From positions 1 through 64,000 of the forward strand of contig JAGASJ010000001.1 of NCBI GenBank assembly GCA_017621795.1: a DNA stretch of 64,000 nucleotides. The letters are read 5' to 3'. Position 1 is the first letter of the stretch, and each line of letters starts with the position of its first letter. Shown piece by piece: positions 9,055-18,159 of this stretch. The notes under the pieces were generated by a model that was not told where the DNA came from, ran no database searches, and saw nothing but the letters and a program-made list of their open reading frames with translations. The stretch is from Oscillospiraceae bacterium. Lineage in GTDB: Bacteria > Bacillota > Clostridia > Oscillospirales > Oscillospiraceae. Position numbers and translations under genes: made by a program.

Positions 9055-11439
9055 ATGAAAAAGGTAAGCTTAAACGGTATTTGGCAAATGACAGGCGCGG
9101 GCTTTGACTGTGCAGGTGCCGTTCCGGGAAGTGTGTATTCCATTTTGCTGGAAAACAAGCTGATCGAAGACCCGTTTTACGGGATGAACGAGCTGGATGC
9201 GTATAAACTGCTGGAACAGGAATTTACCTTCCGCAAGCGCTTCCTGTTTGCACCCACCGGAGATCCGGTGCTTTTGCGCTGTGAGGGCCTGGATACCCTG
9301 TGCGACCTGTACTTAAACGGCAAGCATATTGCATACACCGACAATATGCACCGTACCTATGAATTCCAGGTGACCGACCTGCTGAAAAACGGGGAAAATG
9401 AGATCGTTGCGGTGTTCCATCCGCCCATTCCCTATATTACGGAAAAGCAGGCGCAGGAACAGCTTCATCAGCCCTGGCACTGCACCGCAGGCGCAGGTCA
9501 TATCCGCAAGGCCCACTGTATGCTGGGCTGGGACTGGGGTCCCAGACTGCCGGATGCGGGCATTTGGAAGGATATCTCCCTTTTGGTGCTGGACAGCGCC
9601 CGTATTACCGAGTTTCACATCGTCCAGCGGCACGAAAACGAAAAGGTGTTCATCACCCCCTATGTTACAACCGATCAGGCGGCAGAGGTCACAGTTACGG
9701 TGACGACCCCCGCGGGAGAAAACTACGAAATCCCTGCCAATCAGGAAACAGAAATCTCCGATCCGCAGCTGTGGTGGCCCAATGGCTTGGGTGCGCAGCC
9801 CCTTTATACTGTCACGGCAGAATGCTGTGGCTGGGAAGAGTCCAAGCGCATCGGCCTGCGTCAGATCAAGCTGATCCGGGAAAAGGATAAATACGGCGAG
9901 AGCTTCTGTCACGAATTGAACGGCGTACGCTTCTTTGCTATGGGCGCCGACTATATCCCCGAGGACAATCTGCTGACCCGTGTTACGCCTGAGGCGACAT
10001 ACGAGCTGATCCGCAAGTGCCGGGACGCCAATTTTAACGCCATCCGTGTATGGGGCGGCGGTGTCTACCCCCGGGATTCCTTCTTTGACGCCTGTGACGA
10101 ATACGGCATTGTGGTATTCCAGGATATGATGGTGGCCTGCGTCACCCTCAGCACCACAGATGCAATGAAGGAAAACTTCAAGCAGGAGCTTTGCGACAAT
10201 CTGAAGCGGATCCGCCACCACGCCAGCATTGCTGTTCTCAGCGGCAATAACGAGGTGGAGGAGATGTATTTAGGCGATCTAAAAAAAGATGCCCGCTTCG
10301 TGGAAAGCTACCTTTCCATTTATGAGGATATGGTGCCGGAGCTGGTGAAAGAGCTTTGCCCCTATCTGCCCTATGTTCCTTCCTCTCCCAGCTCCTGCGG
10401 CCACTTTGTGGACCCGCGGAACGAAAACTACGGCGATTCCCACTACTGGGAGGTTTGGCACGGCGACAAGCCCTTTACCGACTACAGAAATAAGTTTTTC
10501 CGCTATTTGAGTGAGTTTGGCTTCCAGTCCTTCCCCAGTGAGAAGACCATCAACGCAGTGACCGCGCCGGAGGATCGAAATATTTTCAGCCGTGTGATGG
10601 AAATGCATCAGAGAAACGGCGTGGCAAACGGCAAGATCCTTAATTACCTCTCTCAGACCTACAAGTACCCCAAAGAATTTGGCACATTGCTGTATGCCTC
10701 TCAGCTTTTGCAGGCAGAAGCTATGCGTTACGGTGTAGAGCACCTGAGAAGGCATCGGGGCAGATGTATGGGTACGCTGTATTGGCAGCTGAACGATATC
10801 TGGCCCACCGCTTCCTGGTCCAGCATCGACTATTATGGCAGATTAAAGGCACTGCACTATGTGGCAAAGCGGTTCTTCAGCCCTGTGATGATCTCCTGCA
10901 AGGAGACCGGGGAATGGGATAGCCGGGAGTTCCCCACGGTGGATCCCCGGATCGAATATAAGACCATGGCTCAGCTTTGCGTCACCAACGAAACCCGCAG
11001 TGATGTGACCGGCGAGGCGGTTTGGGCACTTCGTGACAGTACCGGCAAGGTGCTCAAGGAAGGCAAAACCGCAATGACCGTTCCGGCCCTCAGCGCCCAT
11101 TGGCTGGAGGAGATGGACTTCTGCAAGACCGATGTGGACAATACCTATATGAGCTTTGCGTTCCTGGTGGATGGCGTATCCGTTTCGGAGGGCACTGTGC
11201 TGTTTACCGTGCCGAAGTACTTCCGTTTCCGCGATCCCAATCTGCGCTGTGAGGTGCGGGGTGACGAGATCACCGTCTATGCGGACAGCTACGCCCAGTA
11301 TGTGGAGATCGATTCGCCGGATTCCGATTTTGTGCTCAGCGATAACTATTTCGATATGAATGCCGGGTCGAAGACGGTAAAGATCTTGGAGGGTACTCCC
11401 AAAACCGTTTCCCTGCGCAGTGTATACGACATCAAATAA
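9055..11439 (+). CDS. GH2 beta-mannosidase (first copy)
   Basis: 794 residues without signal peptide, so a cytoplasmic exo-enzyme releasing beta-linked mannose from the non-reducing end. The family layout is intact: N-terminal sugar-binding domain with [20 protein letters not shown], the beta-mannosidase signature [12 protein letters not shown] (about 157-168), Ig-like domain ending LWWPNGLG, then the TIM barrel. Acid/base Glu400 lies in SGNNEVE and nucleophile Glu487 in SEFGFQSFP; a typical WRLND-like [14 protein letters not shown] follows. Length is usual for bacterial GH2 mannosidases. The sequence is closely related to the third copy at 45438 and less to the second at 20330. Ribosome binding site AAAGGAG. 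The gene closes the operon before a strong terminator. Confidence 0.92.
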   Translation: MKKVSLNGIWQMTGAGFDCAGAVPGSVYSILLENKLIEDPFYGMNELDAYKLLEQEFTFRKRFLFAPTGDPVLLRCEGLDTLCDLYLNGKHIAYTDNMHRTYEFQVTDLLKNGENEIVAVFHPPIPYITEKQAQEQLHQPWHCTAGAGHIRKAHCMLGWDWGPRLPDAGIWKDISLLVLDSARITEFHIVQRHENEKVFITPYVTTDQAAEVTVTVTTPAGENYEIPANQETEISDPQLWWPNGLGAQPLYTVTAECCGWEESKRIGLRQIKLIREKDKYGESFCHELNGVRFFAMGADYIPEDNLLTRVTPEATYELIRKCRDANFNAIRVWGGGVYPRDSFFDACDEYGIVVFQDMMVACVTLSTTDAMKENFKQELCDNLKRIRHHASIAVLSGNNEVEEMYLGDLKKDARFVESYLSIYEDMVPELVKELCPYLPYVPSSPSSCGHFVDPRNENYGDSHYWEVWHGDKPFTDYRNKFFRYLSEFGFQSFPSEKTINAVTAPEDRNIFSRVMEMHQRNGVANGKILNYLSQTYKYPKEFGTLLYASQLLQAEAMRYGVEHLRRHRGRCMGTLYWQLNDIWPTASWSSIDYYGRLKALHYVAKRFFSPVMISCKETGEWDSREFPTVDPRIEYKTMAQLCVTNETRSDVTGEAVWALRDSTGKVLKEGKTAMTVPALSAHWLEEMDFCKTDVDNTYMSFAFLVDGVSVSEGTVLFTVPKYFRFRDPNLRCEVRGDEITVYADSYAQYVEIDSPDSDFVLSDNYFDMNAGSKTVKILEGTPKTVSLRSVYDIK

Positions 11440-11473
11440 ATAAAAACAGGACGGTGAACCGTCCTGTTTTTAT
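11440..11473 (+). terminator. Rho-independent terminator of the first beta-mannosidase operon
   Basis: A 15-bp stem (left arm 11440-11454) with TGAA loop, ending in TTTTTAT; it starts right after the stop codon. Confidence 0.85.
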
Positions 11474-11475
11474 TT

Positions 11476-11540
11476 AATGCATAATGCATAATGCAAAATT
11501 GTGGTGTCGGTGTTGCCGGATTCTATCGCACGCTTTCACT
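11476..11540 (+). repeat. Decayed copy of the intergenic repeat seen at 54454 and 61647
   Basis: Contains three ATGCATA-type direct repeats, then GTGTCGGTGTTGCCGGA (compare TGTCGGCAAAGCCGACA) and TTCTATCGCACG, the reverse complement of the CGTGCGATAGAA core of the other two copies. Heavily diverged, so assignment is tentative. Confidence 0.4.
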
Positions 11541-11545
11541 TAACT

Positions 11546-11582
11546 AAAAAACACGGGAAGGCGTTGCCTTCCCGTGTTTTTT
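11546..11582 (-). terminator. Terminator of rpsB-tsf
   Basis: A 16-17-bp stem (core CACGGGAAGGC / GCCTTCCCGTG) with A tract and T tract on either side, directly after the tsf stop. It can act in both directions and, with 11440-11473, isolates the convergent operons. Confidence 0.85.
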
Positions 11583-11592
11583 AAATATCAAA

Positions 11593-12522
11593 TTATTTGC
11601 CTGCGCTTGCGATCTGTGCGGCAACTTCAGCAGCGAAGTCTTCTTCCTTCTTCTCAATGCCCTCGCCCTTTACGTAGTGCAGAGCATTCACGAAGGTCAC
11701 CTTGCCACCCAGCTTCTTGGCGGCGTCAGCAATGTAGCCTTCCACAGAACCGGTGAACAGGTCACCACGGACGAAGTCCTGCTGCAGCAGGCAGATCTCC
11801 TTGAAGTAAGCGGCGATCTTGCCGGCAGCGATCTTTTCCTTCACCTGTGCGGGCTTGGAAGCCATCTTGGGATCGTTGTCCATAGCGGCAACCTGAACCT
11901 GCAGCTCGTGGTCTACGTCGGCCTGAGGCACCAGGGACTTATCCCAGTACTTGGCGTTCATAGCGGCGATCTGCATCGCAACGTTCTTGCCGATCTCGGT
12001 GGCGTCGATGTCGCCTTCCACAGCCAGGTTTACCAGCACGCCGTGGGAGCCGCCTGCGTGCACGTAGGGCACGGAGAAGTTGCCTTCAAAGCGGTCGAAG
12101 CGGCGGATCTTCATATTCTCACCGATGGACATGACCAGTTCCTGCATCTTCTCGGTAACAGTCAGGTTGGTGCCGGGGTAGGTGCAAGCCTTCAGTGCAT
12201 CCACATCAGCGGGAGCGTCTTTGGCGATGATCTCGGACAGGCTCTTTACCAGACCCATAAATGCGTCGGTCTTGGCGGCAAAGTCGGTCTCGGAGTTTAC
12301 TTCAATAATAACGCCCACACCGTCGATCACGGTAGCGTAGGCAACACCTTCAGCGGCAATGCGGTCTGCCTTCTTGGCGGCCTTGGCCAGGCCCTTCTCA
12401 CGCAGCCAGTCGACAGCCTTGTCCAGGTCGCCGTCGGTAGCTTCCAGAGCCTTCTTGCAGTCCATCATGCCAACATTGGTCATTTCACGCAGTTTCTTAA
12501 CATCCAGAGCAGTAAATGCCAT
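11593..12522 (-). CDS. tsf: Elongation factor Ts
   Basis: A 309-residue nucleotide-exchange factor for EF-Tu in translation. The N-terminal UBA-like domain carries the family signature VKKLREMTNVGMMDCKKAL, followed by DGDLDKAVDWLREKG. The dimerisation core includes INSETDFAA-like VNSETDFAAK and a VHAGGSHGVLV stretch. Length is as expected. AGGAGG precedes ATG 12522. It lies 64 bases after rpsB in the same transcript. The pyrH-frr pair that usually follows tsf in Firmicutes is absent; a terminator follows instead. Confidence 0.97.
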   Translation of the reverse strand: MAFTALDVKKLREMTNVGMMDCKKALEATDGDLDKAVDWLREKGLAKAAKKADRIAAEGVAYATVIDGVGVIIEVNSETDFAAKTDAFMGLVKSLSEIIAKDAPADVDALKACTYPGTNLTVTEKMQELVMSIGENMKIRRFDRFEGNFSVPYVHAGGSHGVLVNLAVEGDIDATEIGKNVAMQIAAMNAKYWDKSLVPQADVDHELQVQVAAMDNDPKMASKPAQVKEKIAAGKIAAYFKEICLLQQDFVRGDLFTGSVEGYIADAAKKLGGKVTFVNALHYVKGEGIEKKEEDFAAEVAAQIASAGK

Positions 12523-12553
12523 TTTGGAATCCTCCTATTATATCATTTGTAGA

Positions 12554-12577
12554 TGGCTCCCGCAGATGCGAGAGCCA
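12554..12577 (-). other. Intercistronic hairpin between rpsB and tsf
   Basis: An 11-bp imperfect inverted repeat (12554-12564 with 12567-12577, one mismatch) with no T tract. It may adjust the rpsB to tsf ratio through pausing or RNA processing. Confidence 0.45.
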
Positions 12578-12586
12578 TAAAAATTC

Positions 12587-13345
12587 TTACTCAGCGACTT
12601 CTTCGGCAGCTTCTTCCACAGCCTCGGCAGCTTCAGTAGCTTCCTCAGCTACAACAGCATCCTCGCCCTGACGGCCTTCGATCACGCCGTTAGCCATAGC
12701 AGCAGCGATCAGGCGGATAGCGCGGATGGCATCGTCGTTGCCGGGGATCACGTAGTCGATCTCGTCGGGATCGCAGTTGGTATCCACGATGGCTACAACG
12801 GGGATGCCCAGCTTCTTAGCCTCGGAGATGGCGTTGTGCTCCTTGCGGGGGTCAACGATGAACAGTGCGGCAGGGATCTTCTTCATTTCCTTTACGCCGC
12901 CCAGGAACTTCTCCAGCTTCTCGATCTCGCCCTGGTGCTTGATGACTTCCTTCTTGGGCAGCATTGCGAAGGTGCCGTCTGCTTCCATCTTGCGCAGCTG
13001 TGCCAGACGGTCGATACGGGTACGCATGGTGCGGAAGTTGGTCAGCATACCACCCAGCCAACGGGAGTTGACGTAGTAGCCACCGCAACGGGCAGCCTCG
13101 TCCTTGATGGCATCCTGTGCCTGCTTCTTGGTGCCAACGAACAGCACGTTGCCACCGTTTGCAGCGGTTTCACGAATAAAGTTGTAGGCCTCATCCAGCT
13201 TACGAACGGTCTTCTGCAGGTCGATGATGTAGATACCGTTACGCTCGGTGTAGATGTAGGGGGCCATTTTGGGATTCCAGCGACGGGTCTGGTGACCAAA
13301 GTGTACGCCGGCTTCCAGCAGTTGCTTCATAGATACGACAGCCAT
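12587..13345 (-). CDS. rpsB: 30S ribosomal protein S2
   Basis: 252 residues. Start ATG 13345 ([20 protein letters not shown]) is chosen because AAAGGAG lies just upstream and this is the conserved S2 N-terminus; the frame is open further upstream but that part is leader. S2 landmarks: [36 protein letters not shown], and [12 protein letters not shown]. The C-terminal tail is Ala/Glu rich ([20 protein letters not shown]), longer and more acidic than in Bacillus. First gene of the rpsB-tsf transcript, driven by a strong promoter. Confidence 0.97.
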   Translation of the reverse strand: MAVVSMKQLLEAGVHFGHQTRRWNPKMAPYIYTERNGIYIIDLQKTVRKLDEAYNFIRETAANGGNVLFVGTKKQAQDAIKDEAARCGGYYVNSRWLGGMLTNFRTMRTRIDRLAQLRKMEADGTFAMLPKKEVIKHQGEIEKLEKFLGGVKEMKKIPAALFIVDPRKEHNAISEAKKLGIPVVAIVDTNCDPDEIDYVIPGNDDAIRAIRLIAAAMANGVIEGRQGEDAVVAEEATEAAEAVEEAAEEVAE

Positions 13346-13450
13346 TTTTTGTTTTCTCCTTTTGTTTTCTCCTCCACCCCGATCATCTCGACGTACCGCC
13401 GAAATCGGCACTGGGCACGGCGATCCCCGGGTGTGTGGTTTAATAATACT

Positions 13451-13468
13451 ATGGGCGTTTTTGCCCAT
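13451..13468 (-). promoter_or_regulatory. Hairpin at the start of the rpsB leader
   Basis: ATGGGC / GCCCAT with a 6-nt loop, a few bases downstream of the predicted rpsB start site. The roughly 125-base leader up to the rpsB start is long enough to hold a ribosomal-protein autoregulatory structure, but I cannot match it to a known leader. Confidence 0.35.
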
Positions 13469-13476
13469 GCTGAACT

Positions 13477-13505
13477 ATTATACTCATTGGAAATAGAAAT
13501 TGCAA
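13477..13505 (-). promoter_or_regulatory. rpsB-tsf promoter
   Basis: On the minus strand TTGCAA (13505-13500), 17-base spacer, consensus TATAAT (13482-13477). It fits a strongly expressed ribosomal operon. Confidence 0.8.
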
Positions 13506-13560
13506 GTGTTTTTTACATATTTTTGCCGCTTTTTTTCCTGAATTTTACTGTTTTTCAAGG

Positions 13561-13839
13561 CTAAAAGGGCAATAAGGGCTTATGACGGGGAACGCGGCAG
13601 TCCTCCGGGCGAATATCCACCAGCACAATATCCGGACCCATACGGCGAATACAGCCCCAGGGAATAATAAAGTCCTCCTTGCCCCCCAGGGAGAGGGGCT
13701 TATGCTTTCCCGGCACCACGATGGCGGTAATACGTCCTTCCGGCATCTCAATACACGCATCGCTGATAAACCCCAGCCGTCTGCCGTCGCTGATGCAGAT
13801 GACCTCCTTGCAATGCAAATCGGAAAACTTAAAAGACAT
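13561..13839 (-). CDS. YlmC/YmxH-family PRC-barrel-like sporulation-associated protein
   Basis: 92 residues starting MSFKFSDLHCKEVI at ATG 13839, preceded by GGAGGAAG. It carries the YlmC/YmxH pattern: KEVICISDGRRLGFISDA, an I-E-MPEGRITAIVVPG segment and WGCIRRMGPDIVLVD near the end, a small all-beta PRC-barrel-like fold. In spore formers this family often sits beside sigG or other sporulation genes; its molecular role is not established. It lies 69 bases downstream of sigG on the same strand and is probably co-transcribed with it. Confidence 0.85.
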   Translation of the reverse strand: MSFKFSDLHCKEVICISDGRRLGFISDACIEMPEGRITAIVVPGKHKPLSLGGKEDFIIPWGCIRRMGPDIVLVDIRPEDCRVPRHKPLLPF

Positions 13840-13908
13840 AACACTTCCTCCTTTTATAGAAAGTCTATGCCTGCACCACACCAAAAATGCACGATGCCAG
13901 TTGTGTGC

Positions 13909-14688
13909 TTACGATACCACAATGCTTTTGCGCAGGTCACGGATGGCCCCCTTCTCCAAACGGGAGACCTGTGCCTGAGAGATGCCCAGGCTGCCTGCCA
14001 CCTCCATTTGGGTCTTGCCGTCGTAAAAGCGCATGGAGAGGATCTGTTTTTCCCGTCCGCTGAGGGCTTTAAAGGCGTTGCGCAGGGCAATATGCTCCAT
14101 CCAGCCGTCCTCGGTGTTGCGGGTATCATACACCTGGTCCATTACCGTCAGGGGGTCGCCGCCCTCTGCGTACACCGGGTCGTACAGGCTGATGGGGGCA
14201 CATACCGCATCCAGCGCTTCCGATACCTCCTGGGTGCTCATCTCCAGGCGGGAGGAGATCTCCTCCAATGTGGGATCCCGTCCCAGCTCGGGGATCAGCT
14301 GCTCCTTGCACTGAAGCACCCGATAAGCCACATCCCGCAGGGAGCGGGAGACCCGGATCACCGAATTGTCCCGCAGATACCGCCGCACCTCCCCTGCGAT
14401 CATGGGCACGCCGTAGGTGGAGAATTTCACCTGCTTGGTGGGGTCAAAATTGTTGATGGCTTTGATCAGGCCGATGCAGCCCACCTGAAACAGGTCGTCC
14501 GGGTTTTCTCCGCGGCTGCCGAAGCGCTGAATGACCGACAGCACCAGCCTCAGGTTTCCTTCGATCAGCTTTTGTTTGGCGCTTTTGCTTCCTTGGGACG
14601 CTTCTACAAGCAATTCGTCCATTTCCTTTTGTGACAATACCTTCAGCCCGGCGGTGTTTACACCGCTCAGCTCCACTTTTCCCTGCAT
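13909..14688 (-). CDS. sigG: RNA polymerase sporulation sigma factor SigG
   Basis: 259 residues counted from ATG 14688 (MQGKVELSGVNTAGLKVL), six bases after AGGAGG; an upstream ATG at 14709 would put the ribosome binding site inside the gene. Sigma-70 regions are complete: region 2 with LRLVLSVIQRF, DDLFQVGCIGLIKAI and the KFSTYGVPMIAGEVRRYLRD core-binding/-10 segment, region 3 (LEEISSRLEMSTQEV), and region 4 helix-turn-helix (KTQMEVAGSLGISQAQVSRLE). The N-terminal KVEICGV-like motif is specific for SigG rather than SigF. It directs late forespore transcription. No sigE gene lies upstream, unlike the common sigE-sigG order; a catabolic gene does. Confidence 0.95.
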   Translation of the reverse strand: MQGKVELSGVNTAGLKVLSQKEMDELLVEASQGSKSAKQKLIEGNLRLVLSVIQRFGSRGENPDDLFQVGCIGLIKAINNFDPTKQVKFSTYGVPMIAGEVRRYLRDNSVIRVSRSLRDVAYRVLQCKEQLIPELGRDPTLEEISSRLEMSTQEVSEALDAVCAPISLYDPVYAEGGDPLTVMDQVYDTRNTEDGWMEHIALRNAFKALSGREKQILSMRFYDGKTQMEVAGSLGISQAQVSRLEKGAIRDLRKSIVVS

Positions 14689-14698
14689 AGGTGTCCTC

Positions 14699-14750
14699 CT
14701 GTAAGGCAATTTTTACCCTTACAGTATTTCCTGACAGCCGCGATTCATAC
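14699..14750 (-). promoter_or_regulatory. sigG upstream region: forespore-type promoter and inverted repeat
   Basis: On the minus strand GTATG (14750-14746), 14 bases, GGAAATACTG (14731-14722), close to the sigma-F/sigma-G type pattern. An inverted repeat CTGTAAGG-N10-CCTTACAG (14724-14699) overlaps the -10 and ends in the AGGAGG ribosome binding site. It could be an operator or a leader hairpin hiding the ribosome binding site. 41 bases of this region (14693-14733) recur at 53358-53398. Confidence 0.5.
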
Positions 14751-14787
14751 AGCAGCGGAAGAAAAAGCAACACGCCATTTCGTATCA

Positions 14788-15993
14788 TTATTCTATAATC
14801 AGGTCGGGGTTTTCGCTGAAGTGCTTGAGCATCACGATGGGGTCGCAGGCAGAGGGGTTATGGATCGTTACGCCCTTCTTAGCAGCATCCTCTGTGACAA
14901 AATACTCGTCGTTTGTCAGCTGACCGAAGCGGATCTGCGTAGGTGTTTCCAGTGTCCACTGATTGAGAGTGCCGTGTCCCTGAAGCATGATCAGGCCGTA
15001 AGCCGCACCGTCGTAAATGGTAACGGTCTGACCGGGCAGGACGGTGAGCCGCTTGGCACTGGCCAGGGGACACTTGTAGCAGATCCATTCCTCCACATAG
15101 CCTTCCATTTCTTCCGGCGGACGAACCGGCTTGGGTGCCATAAAATAGTGCTTATGGAATGCGGGATCCACATTTTTCTCCCAGTCCAGCACATCCACCA
15201 AATGGTCAAAATCACCCAGCTTGTCCTGCGGGGTATCTTTCCACAGCAGGTTTTCCGGCACGGCGTGGTCGCCCCACAGCACGGACTGGTACATCGCGAA
15301 CACATCGGATGCGAATTGGGGCTCATAGGTACACAGTGTACCCGGTGCGTGAAGCACACCGGCAGGCACATCATAGCCGGTATCCACCTCCAGCTTGTAG
15401 GCTCTGGACAGCTCCAAAATCTTGTTGTCGCCCTTGGTGAAGTTCATCAGGGACTTCTTCAGATCCTCCTTGGTAGTACCGGGATTCAGGCCAAAATAGG
15501 TCTCTGCCCGTTCTGCCCGGTAGTTGTTCATCTGGGCGGGGAAGAAGTACATCTCCGGCTTGCCCAGCTGTCCGGTAAGGGCGGCGTGCTCGTTGCGGTG
15601 ATGAATGTGGTGGGGCAAGGGGCCCTGATTGTCAAAGAATTTGGAGTAGGCGGGCCATCTGCCGTACTTATTCCAAAGATGCGTGCCGATAATTTGCTCC
15701 TGCAGCAGCTCTACCATATCCTTTAAGAGCATTTTTTTGCTGCCGTCTTTGCTGACCACATAGGAAAGCCCTTCATCAGCAGGGGTTTCCGGGCCGTTCT
15801 CGGCGTGGGTGGTGGAGGCGAACCAGCGCTCGTCGATGCCGCCGCGCTCCAGACCCAGTGCGTAATAATCATCGGGATGCAGCTTCAGCCTTCTGCCGGG
15901 ACGGCAGAAGGAGCGGGGCACCCAAGCGGGGGCAAGCCGCAGGACGCCGTTACCTTCCTGCAATAATTCCTGGGCAAGTGCTTTGTTTTCCAT
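14788..15993 (-). CDS. Phosphomannose-isomerase-like cupin protein
   Basis: 401 residues, cytoplasmic. Metal-binding cupin motifs resemble class I mannose-6-phosphate isomerase: PHHIHHRNEHAAL (about 127), GKPEMYFFPAQ (about 145), and VPAGVLHAPG (about 212), supplying His/Glu ligands. A C-terminal cupin half (LTVLPGQTVTIYDGAAYGLI, GHGTLNQW) follows. Sequence is distant from true ManA, so another sugar isomerase or epimerase activity is possible. Start ATG 15993 is chosen because the ATG two codons earlier lies one base from AGGAGG. It follows the hydrolase gene by two bases, so the two are translationally coupled. In a mannoside locus it would feed mannose into glycolysis (inference). Confidence 0.65.
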   Translation of the reverse strand: MENKALAQELLQEGNGVLRLAPAWVPRSFCRPGRRLKLHPDDYYALGLERGGIDERWFASTTHAENGPETPADEGLSYVVSKDGSKKMLLKDMVELLQEQIIGTHLWNKYGRWPAYSKFFDNQGPLPHHIHHRNEHAALTGQLGKPEMYFFPAQMNNYRAERAETYFGLNPGTTKEDLKKSLMNFTKGDNKILELSRAYKLEVDTGYDVPAGVLHAPGTLCTYEPQFASDVFAMYQSVLWGDHAVPENLLWKDTPQDKLGDFDHLVDVLDWEKNVDPAFHKHYFMAPKPVRPPEEMEGYVEEWICYKCPLASAKRLTVLPGQTVTIYDGAAYGLIMLQGHGTLNQWTLETPTQIRFGQLTNDEYFVTEDAAKKGVTIHNPSACDPIVMLKHFSENPDLIIE

Positions 15994-15995
15994 AA

Positions 15996-18035
15996 TCATT
16001 CCTCCTGTAATTGTAGCAGATATAGGTCGTAAATGTGCAGGGGCCTGGCTGTAAAGGTGGTACAGCCGTCACGGTAAGTAAAGGGTACCGGGGTGTTATC
16101 CGGCGCCAGCAGCACCTGCTTTGGGGGCGTGTCGGTGGGGATGGAAACGGTAAAGGACGGCTCATCGGCAACATATTCGTCCTCGGTCATGTGTACCGCG
16201 TGGACGAGTATGCGGTTTTCCTGCCGGAACATGGTCAGCTCCACATGTATAGAGGCGGTGGAGGAGAAGGAATAGGCAGGATTAAAAAGGGACATCAGGT
16301 TTGTAAAGATCTTCCCGTACTCATAGATATCCACTGCCTCCAAATTCACGGCAGACCAAATGACCGTGCCTTTGCCCACGTTCTTTTTGATGATCAAAGG
16401 CTGATTGGTGGCAACACCGGGGGGATTGGAATGGATGGATGCAAAGCGGAAGTCCTTGGAGCCGGTATAGGGCAGTGTCAAGGTTGCAAGCACCTGAGAG
16501 TCCTCCGAGGGGGTGATCAAGGGGGCAGTGCCGTTAAAGGGCAGGGGGTACTTGGCGTTGAAGCCTAAAAACAATTCCTCGTATGGAGCTGTGGGGGCAA
16601 TGTAAATATGATTTTCCTCGGTGCGACCCTCTACTTTGCAATTCAGAATCCGGCTGATAAATTCAGCACTTTCCAGGCCGCTTAAGTAGAGATTGCCGCC
16701 TTGCCGTACATAGCGTTCCAAGCGGTCAAAATCATTTGCGTCCATGTCGGTAATGGAGGGAACCACCAAGATTTGATAGTTTTGGAGCGTATGAAAAACG
16801 CCGGTAACACCGAAGGGGATGTGGTGACAGATCAGGGTTTTGGTAAGGGTTTTCAGAGCCGGCATCATGTGGTATTCCTCGCCCCGGGGATTATAGCGGG
16901 AGGTGGGGTTATAGTAAATACCGATGTCCTCGACCATCTCGCCGCCAAAATAAGGCTCAAACCTGCTTTCAAATTCAAAAACCTTTCCCATAGTTTCATA
17001 AAACCGGGAGTCGGTGGTGCCCACCGGGTCTAAAGCATCAATGACCATAGATGCACCGTGGTGGGCCGCGGTGGCCATTACCTCGGTGAGCAGCTGGTCG
17101 TGGGTCTTGGTCAGGGTATGTACACTCAGCCGGGGCTTGCACCGGGAGAACATATAGTCAAAGGGCTGATTTTTCGTGACATTTTTGTAGAATTTACAGG
17201 CCGCGGAATGGTTGTAAATGCCGCCGTAAAGGTCGCCGCCTACAAAGTCGCTGGCCTGCGCTACCTCAAAGCCGCAGCACAGGGAGGCATCGTGGGAGAT
17301 GGCCGCCGCGTAGTTGTATTCTACGGAAAGTCGGGGATCAATGCTTTTGATCAGATCGGTGATGGACTTTATAAATTCCCCCATCCATTGCCGTTTTTTC
17401 TTGAGCAGTGTGGGATACCGGGGATCAGTGGGGTCATCGGTGGGAATGGTGCCGCCGACTTCTGCTTCCCAACGGGCACGGCAGTGGGGGCAGTGGCAGG
17501 TGTGCTCCCAAAAGGGCATATCAAAAAACAGTCCCTCTAAGGTGAAGTAATCCAGCATTTCCCGCACCTGGGTGTATACAAACTGTCGGTAGTCCGGGTT
17601 GTTGGGACAGCACAGACCGTAACGGTAGGAGGGGGCGGTGCTGAAATCCATAGCCCGGCTTTGTTTTTGGGGATTTTCCCGCTGGGATTTGCCGTCCGGT
17701 TTGTGCATCCGCCAGTCGGGGTGGGCATCGTGCTCCCGGGTGTTGAAGATCAGGCTATAGTAGCCGACTACAGGCATACCCTTTTCCCGGCACAGATCCA
17801 CCGTTCGTTTGATGAAGTCCTCCCGCCCGATCAGTGCCTTGTGCATCTGCCCGGATGCCGTGGGATAGTAACACAGACCCACGTGGGACTGCAGATAGAT
17901 CATCGGATTTTGCACCTTGGCGGTAATCAGGTCCTGCACATATTTTTCAGGACTGAATTGACTTAAAAACTGCTCGTCCCAATCTTCAATGTGCATATCG
18001 CAAAGATGCCGTCTGTAAGCATTTTGATACCACAT
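15996..18035 (-). CDS. Putative glycoside hydrolase, barrel plus beta-galactosidase-trimerisation-like domain
   Basis: 679 residues, no signal peptide. The N-terminal ~340 residues read as a TIM barrel of the 'hypothetical glycosyl hydrolase' (GHL6/GH29-like) kind: RRHLCDMHIEDWDEQFL at the start, a QSHVGLCYYP strand, PVVGYYSLIF, the candidate nucleophile region LEGLFFDMPFWEHTC with CHCPHC cysteines (about 170-185), and SVEYNYAAAISHDA. Residues about 350-560 resemble the glutamine-amidotransferase-like beta-galactosidase trimerisation domain (LVVPSITDMDANDFDRLERYV, GKGTVIWSAVNLE). The last ~100 residues are a beta-sandwich. ATG 18035 is nine bases after GAGGAG. Divergent from the PocR-AraC gene, which probably regulates it; no good -35 is seen, consistent with activator dependence. 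Substrate unknown. Confidence 0.65.
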   Translation of the reverse strand: MWYQNAYRRHLCDMHIEDWDEQFLSQFSPEKYVQDLITAKVQNPMIYLQSHVGLCYYPTASGQMHKALIGREDFIKRTVDLCREKGMPVVGYYSLIFNTREHDAHPDWRMHKPDGKSQRENPQKQSRAMDFSTAPSYRYGLCCPNNPDYRQFVYTQVREMLDYFTLEGLFFDMPFWEHTCHCPHCRARWEAEVGGTIPTDDPTDPRYPTLLKKKRQWMGEFIKSITDLIKSIDPRLSVEYNYAAAISHDASLCCGFEVAQASDFVGGDLYGGIYNHSAACKFYKNVTKNQPFDYMFSRCKPRLSVHTLTKTHDQLLTEVMATAAHHGASMVIDALDPVGTTDSRFYETMGKVFEFESRFEPYFGGEMVEDIGIYYNPTSRYNPRGEEYHMMPALKTLTKTLICHHIPFGVTGVFHTLQNYQILVVPSITDMDANDFDRLERYVRQGGNLYLSGLESAEFISRILNCKVEGRTEENHIYIAPTAPYEELFLGFNAKYPLPFNGTAPLITPSEDSQVLATLTLPYTGSKDFRFASIHSNPPGVATNQPLIIKKNVGKGTVIWSAVNLEAVDIYEYGKIFTNLMSLFNPAYSFSSTASIHVELTMFRQENRILVHAVHMTEDEYVADEPSFTVSIPTDTPPKQVLLAPDNTPVPFTYRDGCTTFTARPLHIYDLYLLQLQEE

Positions 18036-18124
18036 ATTACCACACTCCTCTTTTTCATAGTAACATAGGCATTGAGAAAAACAGTAGGCTATATGATCGA
18101 AAAATAGGATAAATCGTTAAAAAA

Positions 18125-18153
18125 TTGACTTAAATGCATTTTACAGGTATACT
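18125..18153 (+). promoter_or_regulatory. Promoter of the PocR-AraC regulator
   Basis: TTGACT (18125-18130), 17-base spacer, TATACT (18148-18153). The predicted start site falls at about 18160, on the first ATG of the gene. Confidence 0.65.
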
Positions 18154-18159
18154 AAAGCG

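Noticed and set aside
9055..11439. Beta-galactosidase (lacZ) as an alternative for the GH2 genes
   Set aside because: The N-terminal sugar-binding motif, GWDWGP and SEFGFQ-type nucleophile segment are beta-mannosidase features; lacZ hallmarks are missing.
13582..14634. Plus-strand frame of 350 codons opposite sigG and ymxH
   Set aside because: Antisense of two well-supported genes; the translation shows no domain.
14444..14788. 114-codon minus-strand frame starting before sigG, sharing VKIALQED with a frame at 53.4 kb
   Set aside because: It overlaps sigG in another frame; the shared peptide simply reflects the 41-nt DNA repeat that carries promoter and ribosome binding site.
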